DNA of 64,000 nt from Serendipita indica DSM 11827 (taxonomy: Eukaryota > Basidiomycota > Agaricomycetes > Sebacinales > Serendipitaceae), in assembly GCA_910890315.1 (NCBI GenBank), contig CAJVGD010000013.1:124001-188000 (forward strand), read 5' to 3'. Of the stretch, positions 31,767-42,171 are shown in pieces (position 1 is the stretch's first letter; the number at the start of each line of letters is the position of its first letter). The notes below the pieces were generated by a model that was given only the letters and a program-made list of their open reading frames with translations, had not been told where the DNA came from and searched no databases. The position numbers were made by a program, and so were the translations under genes.

Positions 31767-34437
31767 ATGAGTGACATCGCGCAAGCTACCAATGCCGATC
31801 AAAATAAAAGCAAGACTACTCCTCAGGCGCAGGGTGTGGCACCATATGGTCCTTTGATTGAGAACCTCAAGTAAGCAAACCATTGTGCTTCGTTACTAAC
31901 CAGAATACTCACTATGGCTGCAGCCGCGACGAGGTGGCTCAGTTAATCGCCGAAGATGTGAATATACGCAAAGAAGTGGACATAAAATCGCTCCTGACGT
32001 ACCTCTTGGGAAGGATTCGCCTCGACAAAGAGTTTCCTCCGGACGACTCGGAGCTGCTGGAAGAGCTGCTGAACAAGATTGAAGCCAAGTGCATTAACCG
32101 GTCAAAAGCAGAAACACACTCGAAGACGGAAACGAAAAAGTCGGAATGGAATCCGTCGAGCTCGGAACTGATTGGTCTTCACACGAAATTGTAAGTAATC
32201 CCAACGGACGTTATGGATCTAATTTTCGTGGTAGTACCGCATCCAAGAAAACAGAAGCAGAGTCATATGGGCCTTGGATTCGGATGACTAACATCGCTCT
32301 GGCGATGCTCAAGACAGTGGAGCTCGATTTGGTGGAAATAAAGTCGATCTCTCACGACATTATATCCATTAGAAATGATCCAAAAACCCTTGAATACAAT
32401 CACAACGGCGCAAGCGTCATACGGAAACCTGATACAATTCTTATCGATAAATCTGTGGCGCAAAAGGTTTATCTACCTCAAGATGAAACCACGCCAGCAG
32501 ATTGGAACAAGATAGCTGCGAGTGAGTCTTTTACTATTGTCGTGACAAGGCTTCTCTGATTGCGTTCAGAAATTGAGTTAGAAGAGGAAAAATCAAAGAA
32601 GCCTCGTACCGCTAAGCGAGGCTGGGAAGACGTGTATTACTGCTGCGAGCACAAGAGAGCAGCTCCTATGATTCGGTACTTTGGATGTTTCGTATATTAT
32701 CATAGCGGCTTACGAGTTCGCAGGCGTGTTGGACTGGGGATCTCGTATCTTAGTCAGAGTAGTGGTGAGCTACGCGGTTGGTGATGCTATGTGTAAATTA
32801 ATACCATCTATAGGTTCAGCAAAGCGACCACTAGGCCAGGAGAGCCCCGACATTCAGAGTAATGCTTGTTCACGATTCTTCATCACAGGCTCTTACACTG
32901 TCTAGGGAGCCGTAAAGCCGCTAAGAAGAGCAGTACTTCATCACCTGGGCAATCCTCCACCCCTCTCTCGTACAGTATGGCAATGCCATCTGATGCTACG
33001 AGCCTATCTGGATCAGAGAATACCACTAGCAAGTTCGATGACACATTCAACCAGGCCACAGAATACGCCATCGCACGACTTGGCGCGTTTCAGGCGGTAA
33101 CGCACGCAATTGGCTCTGTACGAGAAGGTGAGTTCTTTGATACTCTTCAAAGTTACTCTGACGCATCTAGGTAATCTTTTCACAATCCAATGGTACGACC
33201 TGCAAGGGGTCGTCTCCACCTACCCAATAGATATCTATGATATCGCCAATCTTCCCCTCTATTTAGCATTCCTTTTCATTGTCCAACGGTTCGACACAGC
33301 TGATTGGGGCATGCATCCAGACTTTCTATCAAATCCCAATGGAGATACAGTTATTACTGTCGATGGCAAGAAGTTTGAACTTGGAAAGAAAGTTCTGCAC
33401 AAACAATGGGGCATCAAGGGGCGCTCCACCTCGGTTATCGACTGTGTCGAGGTCGGTAAACCAGCAACTAGATGCGTCATCAAAGTAGCCTTCCCCGAAG
33501 AGACTCGCCACCTCGAGCACAATCTCATTGATGAGGCAAAACGCAGAGGAGCCGGGGACCCCCGTGTTGAGGGCCATATTCCAGAGTATGTAGCATACAG
33601 AGAATACAAGGAGACCTCGACTTCCAAAATCCGTCGCTTTCTCAAACTTCCCTCCACCGGCTCGAGGAGATTGTACTCAATCGTCCTCATCAAATTCGAT
33701 GGTATGATAAGAGAGTTGGAAGGAAACCAGTACTGGCATGTGTGGTGGGACTGCTTCGACTGTGAGTGTCTTATAGTGCTGATCACATATAATGATAACT
33801 ATCTGTAGGCCACTTTGCGCTTTGGAAGGCTGGCTTTCGCCACAGGGACATTAGTGACAGCAACCTTATGTACAAGAAGACGACAGACTCCGGAAAGGTC
33901 GTTGGAGTCCTGTCAGATTTTGACCTCTCGTCATTGGAAACCGACGAGGGACGCAACACCGGGCGCACTGGCACATTTCCGTTCATGGCACGCGACTTGC
34001 TGACTCCAGAGGGATTAGAGGGAAAGATACGGCACGAATACAAGCATGACGCGGAAGCATTTTTCTGGGTCGTATATATGAATACTGCACTCTATCCAGC
34101 CAAAGAGCGCCATTCCGACAATGCTCATGTCAAGCAACTGATTGAATGCATGACTGGAAGGGTTCCCGCTATCAACTTGCTTCAGTTCAAGAGGTCCTAT
34201 ATAGCCTACCCAAGCGATCATATTGCCACGCCATCGCAACGAGTTTGCTGGACAGGGTTTCGCCGAGTAGCCAAAATTTGGAAGGACCTAGATCCCGACG
34301 AGTATTCAGAAGAGATACCTACTACCTCCGCAGCGGATATACCAAGGGAATTGTACAGGCTACATGCCGAAGTTCGGCAGTCACATGAAGCCAACTATCC
34401 AGAGCTTGGCGATGCTGGACGTCACGGCAGCTTATGA
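31767..34437 (+). CDS. FunK1-type fungal protein kinase, intact copy
   Basis: Eight exons (31767-31870, 31924-32190, 32235-32521, 32570-32764, 32814-32858, 32906-33127, 33171-33761, 33809-34437) join to exactly 780 codons, 779 aa. The N-terminal half is the FunK1-specific region (DEVAQLIAEDVNIRKEV, SYGPWIRMTNIALAM, WEDVYYCCEHKR). The kinase part follows with the ATP-site region (CVIKVAFPEE), FRHRDISDSNLMY as catalytic loop with Asp and Asn present, LSDFDLS in place of DFG, and RTGTFPFMARDLL. DFD instead of DFG is usual for this family. FunK1 kinases are expanded in Agaricomycetes, and their targets are largely unknown. The product should be cytosolic or nuclear. A near-identical but broken copy lies at 49482-52130. 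Confidence 0.88.
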
Positions 34438-34687
34438 CTCCTGCGCTATGCACTGTTTCTTGGTCTTTGGTTACAGCTTGAATTTCAGTATAAATATTGA
34501 CAACTCGATGTCGAAGTAAGCTGCAAGCTGCGAGGTCTCAGCCACACCGTCTGTCACCCCATCTTCTTCTTAAGGAGACTCAGTCACAACTCAATATAGG
34601 CAAGATGCGTATACCGATGCAGCCACCGCGGCGGGATTCAAGTTTACAGGATTGAGCTTAGCAAGGTGTAATGACTTGGGTCTCATC

Positions 34688-37376
34688 TCAGCCAGAGAAA
34701 GAGGTATTACTACCATACTTTTGGAACCAAGCAAGCTGCGCATCCCAACCGACCCTCTCCGCCTCGACTTTATCCAACGGGTGTCCGTTCTCCGGGAACC
34801 ACAGCATCTGCACGCGTTCACCCATTCCCCTCGCTTTCAACAAATGATAATACTCTTTGCCTTGACTTGGAGGGACGCGTTGATCTACATCTCCAATTCT
34901 CAAGAGGACTGGCGTTTCTACCTTGTCAACGTATTGGATTGGAGACATGCCATAGAGGTCGGAGTAGGATGCAGGTGTCAGGACGGATGACGGGTCGTAA
35001 GGAACGCCGCACTCGACTGTCGTCCAGTCCGGAATATCCGTCGTGCTGACCATACTCCCGACATTGATCACTGGATTTCGTAGTACGCACGCAGAGAAAT
35101 GTGTAGGAAATTGCGCAATCACTATAAATATGGTCAATGATTGGCATCTCACCTATAGAGAGCGCGGAGTAAAGTGCGAGTTGGGTATCGGTTCAGGAAT
35201 TGCGAGGAGACATACCGTGAGCTCCAATGAACCCTCCATGACTCCCGCCCATATAGAGTTGCTTGTTCCGACTCTTTTTCGCCATCCCAGAGTCGACCAG
35301 CGTATCAATACTTGCCATTACGTCGTCTATGTCAAGACGACCGATCTTTCCGAGTAGCGCTTCTACCCATTTCTGGCCGTATCCAAGGGAACCGGTATAG
35401 TTTGGACATGAGATTGAGTCTGGGAATCGCACTCAGTATCCTGTTCAAGAAGAGATGGAGGAATAAACGCGAATATGAGAGGTGATATGGATAGAAAAAG
35501 AGCTCGAGCATGGAATTGACAAAGACGACTTACATCCGCAGTTTGCGAGCGCGGCAAGTTCGACAGAGAACATAAATGGTGTCACGCTATGTGGTCCACC
35601 ATGCGGCATAGTGATTAATGGCGCATCTTTGGACCTTTTTGATGTCAAGTGAATCGTTTGAACGGGGTATCGATCTTTAATGTCGATGACCCCTGCAGCG
35701 AGGTGCTCGGTCAGGTCTTTAACTGGCCGATAATGAGCGGCGCCGCATGTTAAGAATGTTGGTTTAATAGATACGGACCTCTATCCCCAGTTTTTGTCAC
35801 TTGTAACCATTCAATCGAGGAGACGTCCGAAATATCGTTCGCGACGAAGATCTCGTTTGGTGCCGTTGGATGCGTTGCCGAGACAACTATCGCACACTTT
35901 CCATCGCTGTTGGCGAAGCTTACAGAGCCCATCCCAGGCGGGCATGGCACACGAATGACGTCGTGCGCTCCGGTGTCACCTCGTAAAGGGACTGCAACAA
36001 CGACTTGATAACAACCCCAATTCGATACGCATATAGCGTGTGGCTTGTCGGAAATGGTGACAACTGGATTCGACGGAAGTTGATTGACGTAGAGTCCCGG
36101 AAAGCCCCCGTTGTCTACGGGTTTGGAAGACTCCCAGACCGTATCAACGAGGATCCGGGATGTAAGTACATCTAAAGCGGTTTAGTAACTGGAAACCAAG
36201 GAGATGAACCTTGCCTTTTGTGAGCTCTGCAAGGTGTAATCGTCCACATGATCCATGTGGCTCCTTGGCACTACTAAGCCAGATAGCAACAGGGTTCCCA
36301 AATTCTGCGCTGGAAGGCTCATCTTCTGGTGGGAACCAAACGCGGGGCGAGCGCGATGGATCCGCTGTTGAGATGACGCCCGCATCTACTTCTACCTCCT
36401 GTTTCTGCTTCTTTTCTGCATTCTGACCCTTTTCCTCCTTGCTTACCTCCTCCAAGCTTGGTTCCGGTAGTTTGGGAAGACTGAACTTGATAATGACGGA
36501 CGGTCGGTTGGCGCAATATACAATTCCGAGCTTCCTATCACCATCACTACGCAGATAAGCCGTGGCTAAAACATCCAATCCGTCTCGTGAGGCGAACGTT
36601 CCTTGTCCGAGAGAGAAAATCGGGGGTTCCTCCAACTTGTGCGAAGCCAGATTGTTTGGGATACCAGAGATGTTGGCAGTTACTTTACGGAGTTCATATG
36701 CTGGTTTGAGTGTATGCGTGACTGCCCATCGCAGCCAGAATAGTGTAGGCGAACGACGTCCGATGAAAGTCTCGCCGTAGGACTGATCATAGGCAAACTT
36801 CTTGAATGGATCCTTCGGATCTTCTTCCTTTGTATTGGCTTCGGCTGTATATAGGAGCGACTTCTCGTCCTGTGAGAAACACAGGCTGGAGAACGTGGCT
36901 AGAAGAACAAATTAGACTCATAATGGGGAAGCAGTAATTTCGGACCATCTCCGTAAAAGCTCCCATGGCGCGAAGTTGTCTCGAGTATGAGCTCTGGCTC
37001 ATCGCCGTTCCAAACCTCCACATATCGTTTCTTTGGTGGACCAGCAGTCTCTTTGAGAAGCGCAATGCGCCTTCCGGAGGATGATATGACCCTCGCAATG
37101 ACAGATTCTCCGCGTTCGAGTGGAGTAGATAGCCAGGCTTTGCCTTGTGGGTTGTCATTTGTCGGTAGATTTACGAGAGCTTCTTGTAGAAAGATTCGTT
37201 TCGTATTGTTGACATGATCTCGTATGCTGCTTTCAATCGAAATCTCTGAAGAGGATCAGCCGGGGCGCAACATGACAAAGTCAAATAAACGCACGGGTTC
37301 GTGAGATGAACGACGCGGATGTGAAAACGGGGAGTTCTGCAACTCGTTTGTAGATGGCGCTCGCTGTTGCAGCCAT
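34688..37376 (-). CDS. Acylaminoacyl-peptidase-like serine peptidase (S9 family)
   Basis: It is predicted to release N-acylated amino acids from short peptides in the cytosol. It starts MAATASAIYKRVAELPVF at 37376 and continues after a GTGCGT intron with ISIESSIRDHVNNTKRIF. The beta-propeller region includes KKRYVEVWNGDEPELILETT, typical of acylaminoacyl-peptidases. The C-terminal alpha/beta-hydrolase shows YTGSLGYGQKWVEALLGKIG, the nucleophile elbow GGSHGGF, the Asp motif LRIGDVDQRVPP and the His in WFPENGHPL. The stop is at 34690-34688. Many short introns interrupt it; I have not fixed every boundary. A Lys/Glu-rich insert of about 30 residues (EEVSKEEKGQNAEKKQKQEV) sits in the propeller. 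It diverges from the GEN1-like gene with only 54 nt between start codons. Confidence 0.85.
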
Positions 37377-37430
37377 GGTGGTCAAGACCAAGGATGGACG
37401 TTGACCTTCGCCACTCCAGCGACGCTCACA
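37377..37430. promoter_or_regulatory. Compact bidirectional promoter region
   Basis: Only 54 nt separate the start codons of the divergent peptidase and resolvase genes. No TATA box is visible. Their transcripts probably overlap in the 5' leaders. Confidence 0.6.
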
Positions 37431-40400
37431 ATGGGTGTCCCTGGGCTTTGGGAAGTATGTATATTTCAGCTCTAATTGTTCGATATCTTTGTTTACGATC
37501 GTGTAGATTCTCCGACCGGCTGCACAACAACGGTCCATCGTTCATCTGGCCATTTACGACGGTTTTCTCAGCGACGAGCACAACAAGCGAGGTTATCGCA
37601 TCGGAATTGACGCGTCTATTTGGTTCTTTCACTCTCATTCCTCGCGTGAGGGCGAGAATCCAGAGCTGCGCATGCTCTTTTTTCGGCTCGCCAAGTTTCT
37701 CGCGTTGCCGCTACTTCCACTGTTCGTGTTCGATGGGCCAAGACGTCCGCATTATAAGCGTGGCAAAAGAGTCATGGGCGCTCAGCATGGCTTGACGTCC
37801 AGTTTCAAACGTATGATCGAGGCGTATGGCTTTGAGCATCATCAGGCGAGTAGGACTTTGACGTATAAACAGCCTTTAACACGATATTTAAAGGCTCCCG
37901 GAGAGGCAGAAGCAGAATTAGCTTACCTAAATCGCATTGGGATTATTGACGCCGTCTTGTCTGACGACGTGGATAACTTTCTCTTTGGCGCGACTCTGGT
38001 TATGCGCAAGTGAGTATCTTGCTTCATGTGGACAACATTGTGACCTCGTACCCAGCCCAAGTGCCACTCTCTCTGGTAACAAAAATCTTGCGATGAGAAA
38101 CGCAGATGGAAAGCAAGACAAGGAGCACGTTATTCTATTCTCTGCAGAGCTTATAAAAGATCACGCCGATATACAGCTCTCACACGGTGGCTTCATTTTG
38201 ATGGGACTGCTCAGTGGTGGAGACTACTCTGTAAGAGACTCGATTTATCTTACTTCGTGCTCACTTGGTACAGACCGGCCTTCACAAATGTGGCATCAAG
38301 ACCTCTCATGGACTCGCTCGAGCGGGATTTGGCGATTACTTGATCGAACTCTATGAGTCGACTCCACCTCATCAACTACAAAATGCTTTAAGCGAATGGC
38401 GTGAACAGCTTCGACGCTATCTCTCGACAGATCCGGATGGGCACATCGGCAGGAAGCAAAAGTCCTTGGCCAAGAGCATCCCGGATACATTTCCTCCCCT
38501 TGATATCTTGGAGTCCTATCTCCGCCCTGTCACCTCAGAAACCATCGGACACGTTCCGAACTTTGAATGGGCGAAGCAACCGAGTCTCAAAGAAATCGCA
38601 AACTCGTGCGAAATGCATTACGAGTGGGGTGTTAAGCCTCTTATCATCAAACGATTTCGTACAGTCATTTGGCCAGGAGCTGTTGTCCGCGTTCTCCGCG
38701 CATCCGTGATGAAAGGAGATCAGAAAGAGCAGAGACAAGCAGCTGCTCGCGGTGTACTGTATACACCCAGTCATGGACGTAGAGACGCACAGACGGCTTT
38801 TGGAACTCCTTCCAAACTTGTCTCAGAGTCTCTCTCACGGCTAGAGCTCAGTCGCCCGGCCAGAGGAAATCCGTTTGACGACGATTATGTTCGCGAGCCG
38901 ACATACGAGCCGTTAATCGTGAAGATTCACTCGCAACGTCAACACGCATCCACGGACCACGTGCTGGAATACCGCGTCGAGATTGCGCCAGAGCAATTTG
39001 TGCGCATGACCGAGGCCGGATTACTCAATCTGCGGCGGGAGGACTCGATCGATGTGGCAAATTTTGGCAGACGAAGAATGTTACTTGACAATGAAGACGA
39101 ATTCGGTGGGTTTGGCGAGGAAGGAGAAGGGGAGAATAAAAGCAAGACGGCCGACCCGCTGGAACATATGCGCATTTGGATTCCGGCGTGCATGTTAGAA
39201 ATGGTCGAACCAGAACTGGTGGAAGAGTATGAAAACTCCGTTGACTCCAAGGAGCGCAAAAAAGTTGCTAGGGAGCAGAGGGCAAAGGACAAGGCCGAGG
39301 GGAGAGTCGCGCCGAAATCGCGCTCGAAAGCCAGTCCTCGGAAGAAAGCTCAAACCCGCGCAATAGAAGGCGACGAATCGGATGACCTGCTCCCAGAGTC
39401 GCCAACTAAACCAAAGGCCAAAAGCAAGATAGGAGCAAGGAGGGAGAATCATGATCCTGATACAGATATGGAATCGCTGGGCACGTCGAATAAGGGCAAG
39501 AAAAGTGGCCCAGTGGTCCGAGATCTACCGATTAGCCTCGCTGCTCTTTTCGAGACGCATATCGATTCCCCTTCTATCAATCTCCCAAACGCTCCAAGCC
39601 GTAACATACCTGCAACTACGTCAAAAGGAAAAGGCAGAGACAAAGACAAAGTGGCACCTCGGTTCCTATTCTCGATGAAGCCTGACTACGTCGACCTTGA
39701 CGCGGAGGAAGAGAAGGAAGGAGAGGAATTAGATCCGTACGAGGCACTCAGGAGGAATCGGGAGATCACTAGTTCTGGCAGCTCGGGAATGCCGAGTAGG
39801 TCAACTTCAGGCCAGAGCTCGACACAAACGCCATCTTCTGGACCGTCTAGTCATACGCTTCTGTCATCTGGAACGACCTCATTGATCAACAAACCGCCAA
39901 CTATGACATCCTCTACGTCGACGTCGCGCCGTCTTCCACCAGCATTTGCAAGTTGCACAGGAAAGAACGCTCGCAAGAAAGGTCCTCATGGACCTGGCCC
40001 GGAGCCGATGGAGGATTTCACAGACCTATTCGCCACTGCGTCTTCTGAGGATGAAAGGCTAACCTATGGGCGTGGAAGGAGCGCTCAAGGACCAGAGGAT
40101 GTTTCTTCCGGCGGACCTGGAGGGGGAAGAGGGCAAAGAACGAACCGTTTTGTACACAGCGATAGCGAGGAAGACGATCATCTTCCCATTTCCAGATCCA
40201 AAGGAAAGAAGCCAACATCAAACCTTGGAGCGCCTATAAGGAGCAGTAGCAAGACCGCCAACCTTGTTGGCTCTTCAAAGAGCAAAGAAGGCATCCACCC
40301 AGCAAATGATCCTTCCAATGCCGCCAATTCTCGTGCACCAGCGGGTGTGAGCATCATCGAGCTCCTCGACTCCGATTCAGACACTCCTATCTCGACGCAA

Positions 40401-40508
40401 CCTGTTCTCAAGCAAGCTGCAAAGCACGTCGCACCAAAACCATTCCTTTCCACGTCCCGACGACCTGCTCATGCAGACGTATCTATTATCGATCTTGATT
40501 CTGACTAG
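37431..40508 (+). CDS. XPG/Rad2-family nuclease, GEN1/Yen1-like Holliday junction resolvase
   Basis: Exons 37431-37454, 37507-37845, 37894-38009, 38056-38230 and 38274-40508 give 962 aa. The start MGVPGLWE is the conserved XPG N-terminus, where the free amino end is catalytic. YRIGIDASIWFF supplies the first metal-binding Asp, and PLFVFDGPRRP follows. APGEAEAELAYLN and VLSDDVDNFLFGA form the XPG-I acidic cluster, then GGDYS and GLARAGFGDYL lead to the helix-hairpin-helix region. The intron 37846-37893 starts GCGAGT (a GC-AG intron); removing it restores the standard HHQ-APGEAEAE join. The last ~400 residues are disordered and carry two SUMO-interacting-like motifs (VSIIELLDSDSD and the terminal VSIIDLDSD). 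It should act in the nucleus on recombination intermediates. Confidence 0.9.
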
Positions 40509-40549
40509 ATATTAATCTCTATGGCTGTCATTATGTCTCATAATTTACT

Positions 40550-41551
40550 CTACACGGCTATTGGCATGTGACGAGGCGAGTCCTGAGGTGCCGAACTACC
40601 GCGATCGGCCGGTATGGGTGTGAGCATTGTTCGTAGGTCATACCAAAAAGTGAGAACGTAAAAGACGAAAATGAGACCGAGCGTCCATTCCAATATCCCT
40701 AGCGCACGAGTTAGGAAAACCAAGTCGGGGATGGAGTAGAAACGTACCCGCTTGATTATATCCAATGTCAACACCGCGTTCTGTAGTTGCAAGTCGGGAG
40801 ACAAATGCTACCCCCACCGATATCAAGACGAGGGCCGTCGAAAGCTTGAGGACAAAGCTTGTTTTCAGCCATTTGATATGTCGGTGTGCGAAGAAGAGTT
40901 GCCCGCTGAGTACAACGGACGCAATGACGCCGATGAAGAGGGAGAGTGCAAAGATTGCTAGAAAGCGTTGATGTGTTCCTCGGTATTGGAGAGTGTCAAA
41001 GCCTGAGAGTAGAATGAGGGAGAGAGAGGTGAGGAGTGTAAAGGCGATGGTTATCACGGATGTGACCGTTTGTAGGCGGGTCGTCCGATGCGGTAGATGA
41101 GGGGGGAACGCGAGGCACTCTCTCCAGGCGAAACAGCATCCGACGCTTGTATCCTTCCGGGATATGTGATTGCGTGAATGAGATGAACCACGAGGAGGGT
41201 GCCAAGGAAAAAGAGGCTAGTGAGCACGCATCCGACGACGAAGAGTGGTTTGAGGACTTGAGCTCCGACGTCGGATATGACTAATTAAGCAATATTAGAT
41301 ATTCTTCGTCGAGTTCAAGGGGGACATACAAGCTACTGCACCCTCCTGAGATGAATATCGTGGTCGTCCGACCGCGAGCCAATAGATTAGGAGAATAAAA
41401 AGGGTGACTTTAGAATAATTAGAGGCCACTTAAGTCGCTACTAGTGACTAATGGACTTACTAAACCATACTACTGCCGCACCAATTGGCAGATACTGCGT
41501 CCGTGGAGAGAATACTCGATGGAGTGTGGCTCTCCTGCTGCGAATACTCAT
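40550..41551 (-). CDS. DRAM/Frag1-type multi-pass membrane protein
   Basis: It is paralogous to the gene at 44090 (+). Exon 1 (41551-41461, ending AAVVWF), exon 2 (41407-41330, TLFILLIYWLAVGRPRYSSQ) and exon 3 from 41280 (ISDVGAQVLKPLFVVGCVL) align with that gene, including splice sites. The family hallmark is the FDT...Y...H segment (LSGFDTLQYRGTHQRF), followed by three more hydrophobic helices and the ending EWTLGLIFVFYVLTFWYDLR. The last intron starts GTACG at 40747. Near 41101-41106 a run of six G on the plus strand coincides with a required frame change. This is a 1-nt indel in the gene or sequence, or an intron I cannot place. Family members (DRAM, Frag1/PGAP2-type) act in membrane trafficking or autophagy; the role here is not known. 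Confidence 0.72.
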
Positions 41552-41725
41552 TATAGTGTTAAACAAAAGGCACTGAGGGCCTAAATTCTCAGGAGGGGAG
41601 GGATCCAAGCTTCGTCATCGCGGCAGACCGGCTTTAAGAGGTCTGCCGCAGTCATCCAAATGGCACATCTTGGCGAGAGTCAAAACACTGTTGATATTAA
41701 TTAGTTTGAGAATCGGTCAAAGTTG
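41552..41725. other. Intergenic region upstream of tRNA
   Basis: Contains the promoter of the minus-strand membrane protein. Nothing else is recognised. Confidence 0.3.
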
Positions 41726-41807
41726 TCGGTGTTAGTATATCGGTCAGTACACGCGCCTGTCATTTGATGGTTCGCGCGAAAGCGGGGTTCGATTCCCCGA
41801 CACCGAG
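41726..41807 (+). tRNA. tRNA-Asp (GUC) with short intron
   Basis: The acceptor arm TCGGTGT pairs fully with ACACCGA at the 3' end, with G as the discriminator. The anticodon arm is CGCGC/GCGCG with loop CTGTCA, giving anticodon GTC (Asp). About 10 extra bases (TTTGATGGTT region) follow the anticodon at the canonical position 37/38, consistent with a small nuclear tRNA intron. The T arm CGGGGTTCGATTCCCCG is perfect. A Pol III T-run follows. Confidence 0.88.
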
Positions 41808-41810
41808 TTC

Positions 41811-41817
41811 TTTTTTT
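41811..41817 (+). terminator. RNA polymerase III terminator (T7)
   Basis: Seven consecutive T residues begin 4 nt after the tRNA end. Confidence 0.8.
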
Positions 41818-42171
41818 GATTCTGCCCGTGCTGTTACATTCCAGCAGCTGAACGTATTTTTGCATTATGTTTAGATGGTTTTGATTGGAAATTCTGTGGA
41901 CTTTGTGATCTGATGTTGACAGCTGGCACAATCCGCTCTGAATCCGCTATCGGATATAAAGTCTTGGCGGTACAAGCGATGAAACCGAGGATCCACTGTG
42001 ATTCCCCGTGTTATCCTTCCTCCGTCAACGGCTGCGCACCTGGGGGTTTATAAGCTCTTGCCTTCCGCCACGATTAACTTGGCCATCCCTCTCGTGTCCA
42101 TTAGCATCGAAAGGTGCTTCCTTTCGGATTCCAATTACATCTATTGACGTTGATTAGAGTCTGGATACACA
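41818..42171. other. Intergenic region with TATA-like promoter
   Basis: It precedes the senescence-domain gene. TTTATAAGC near 42046 could be its TATA box, about 125 nt before the ATG. Confidence 0.35.

Larger units (their letters stand above)
30830..34437. repeat. Left arm of a large inverted repeat
   Basis: The core 31013-34251 is the reverse complement of 49647-52884. The cores are 3239 and 3238 nt, so the only net length difference is one base, and I noticed a few dozen substitutions. Weaker similarity extends outward to about 30830 and inward to about 34437. The arm carries a small CxC gene and an intact FunK1 kinase. Confidence 0.9.

Noticed and set aside
33259-33786. Minus-strand frame of 175 codons inside the left FunK1 gene
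   Set aside because: It is antisense to the kinase domain and mirrored in the right arm only because the arm is duplicated.
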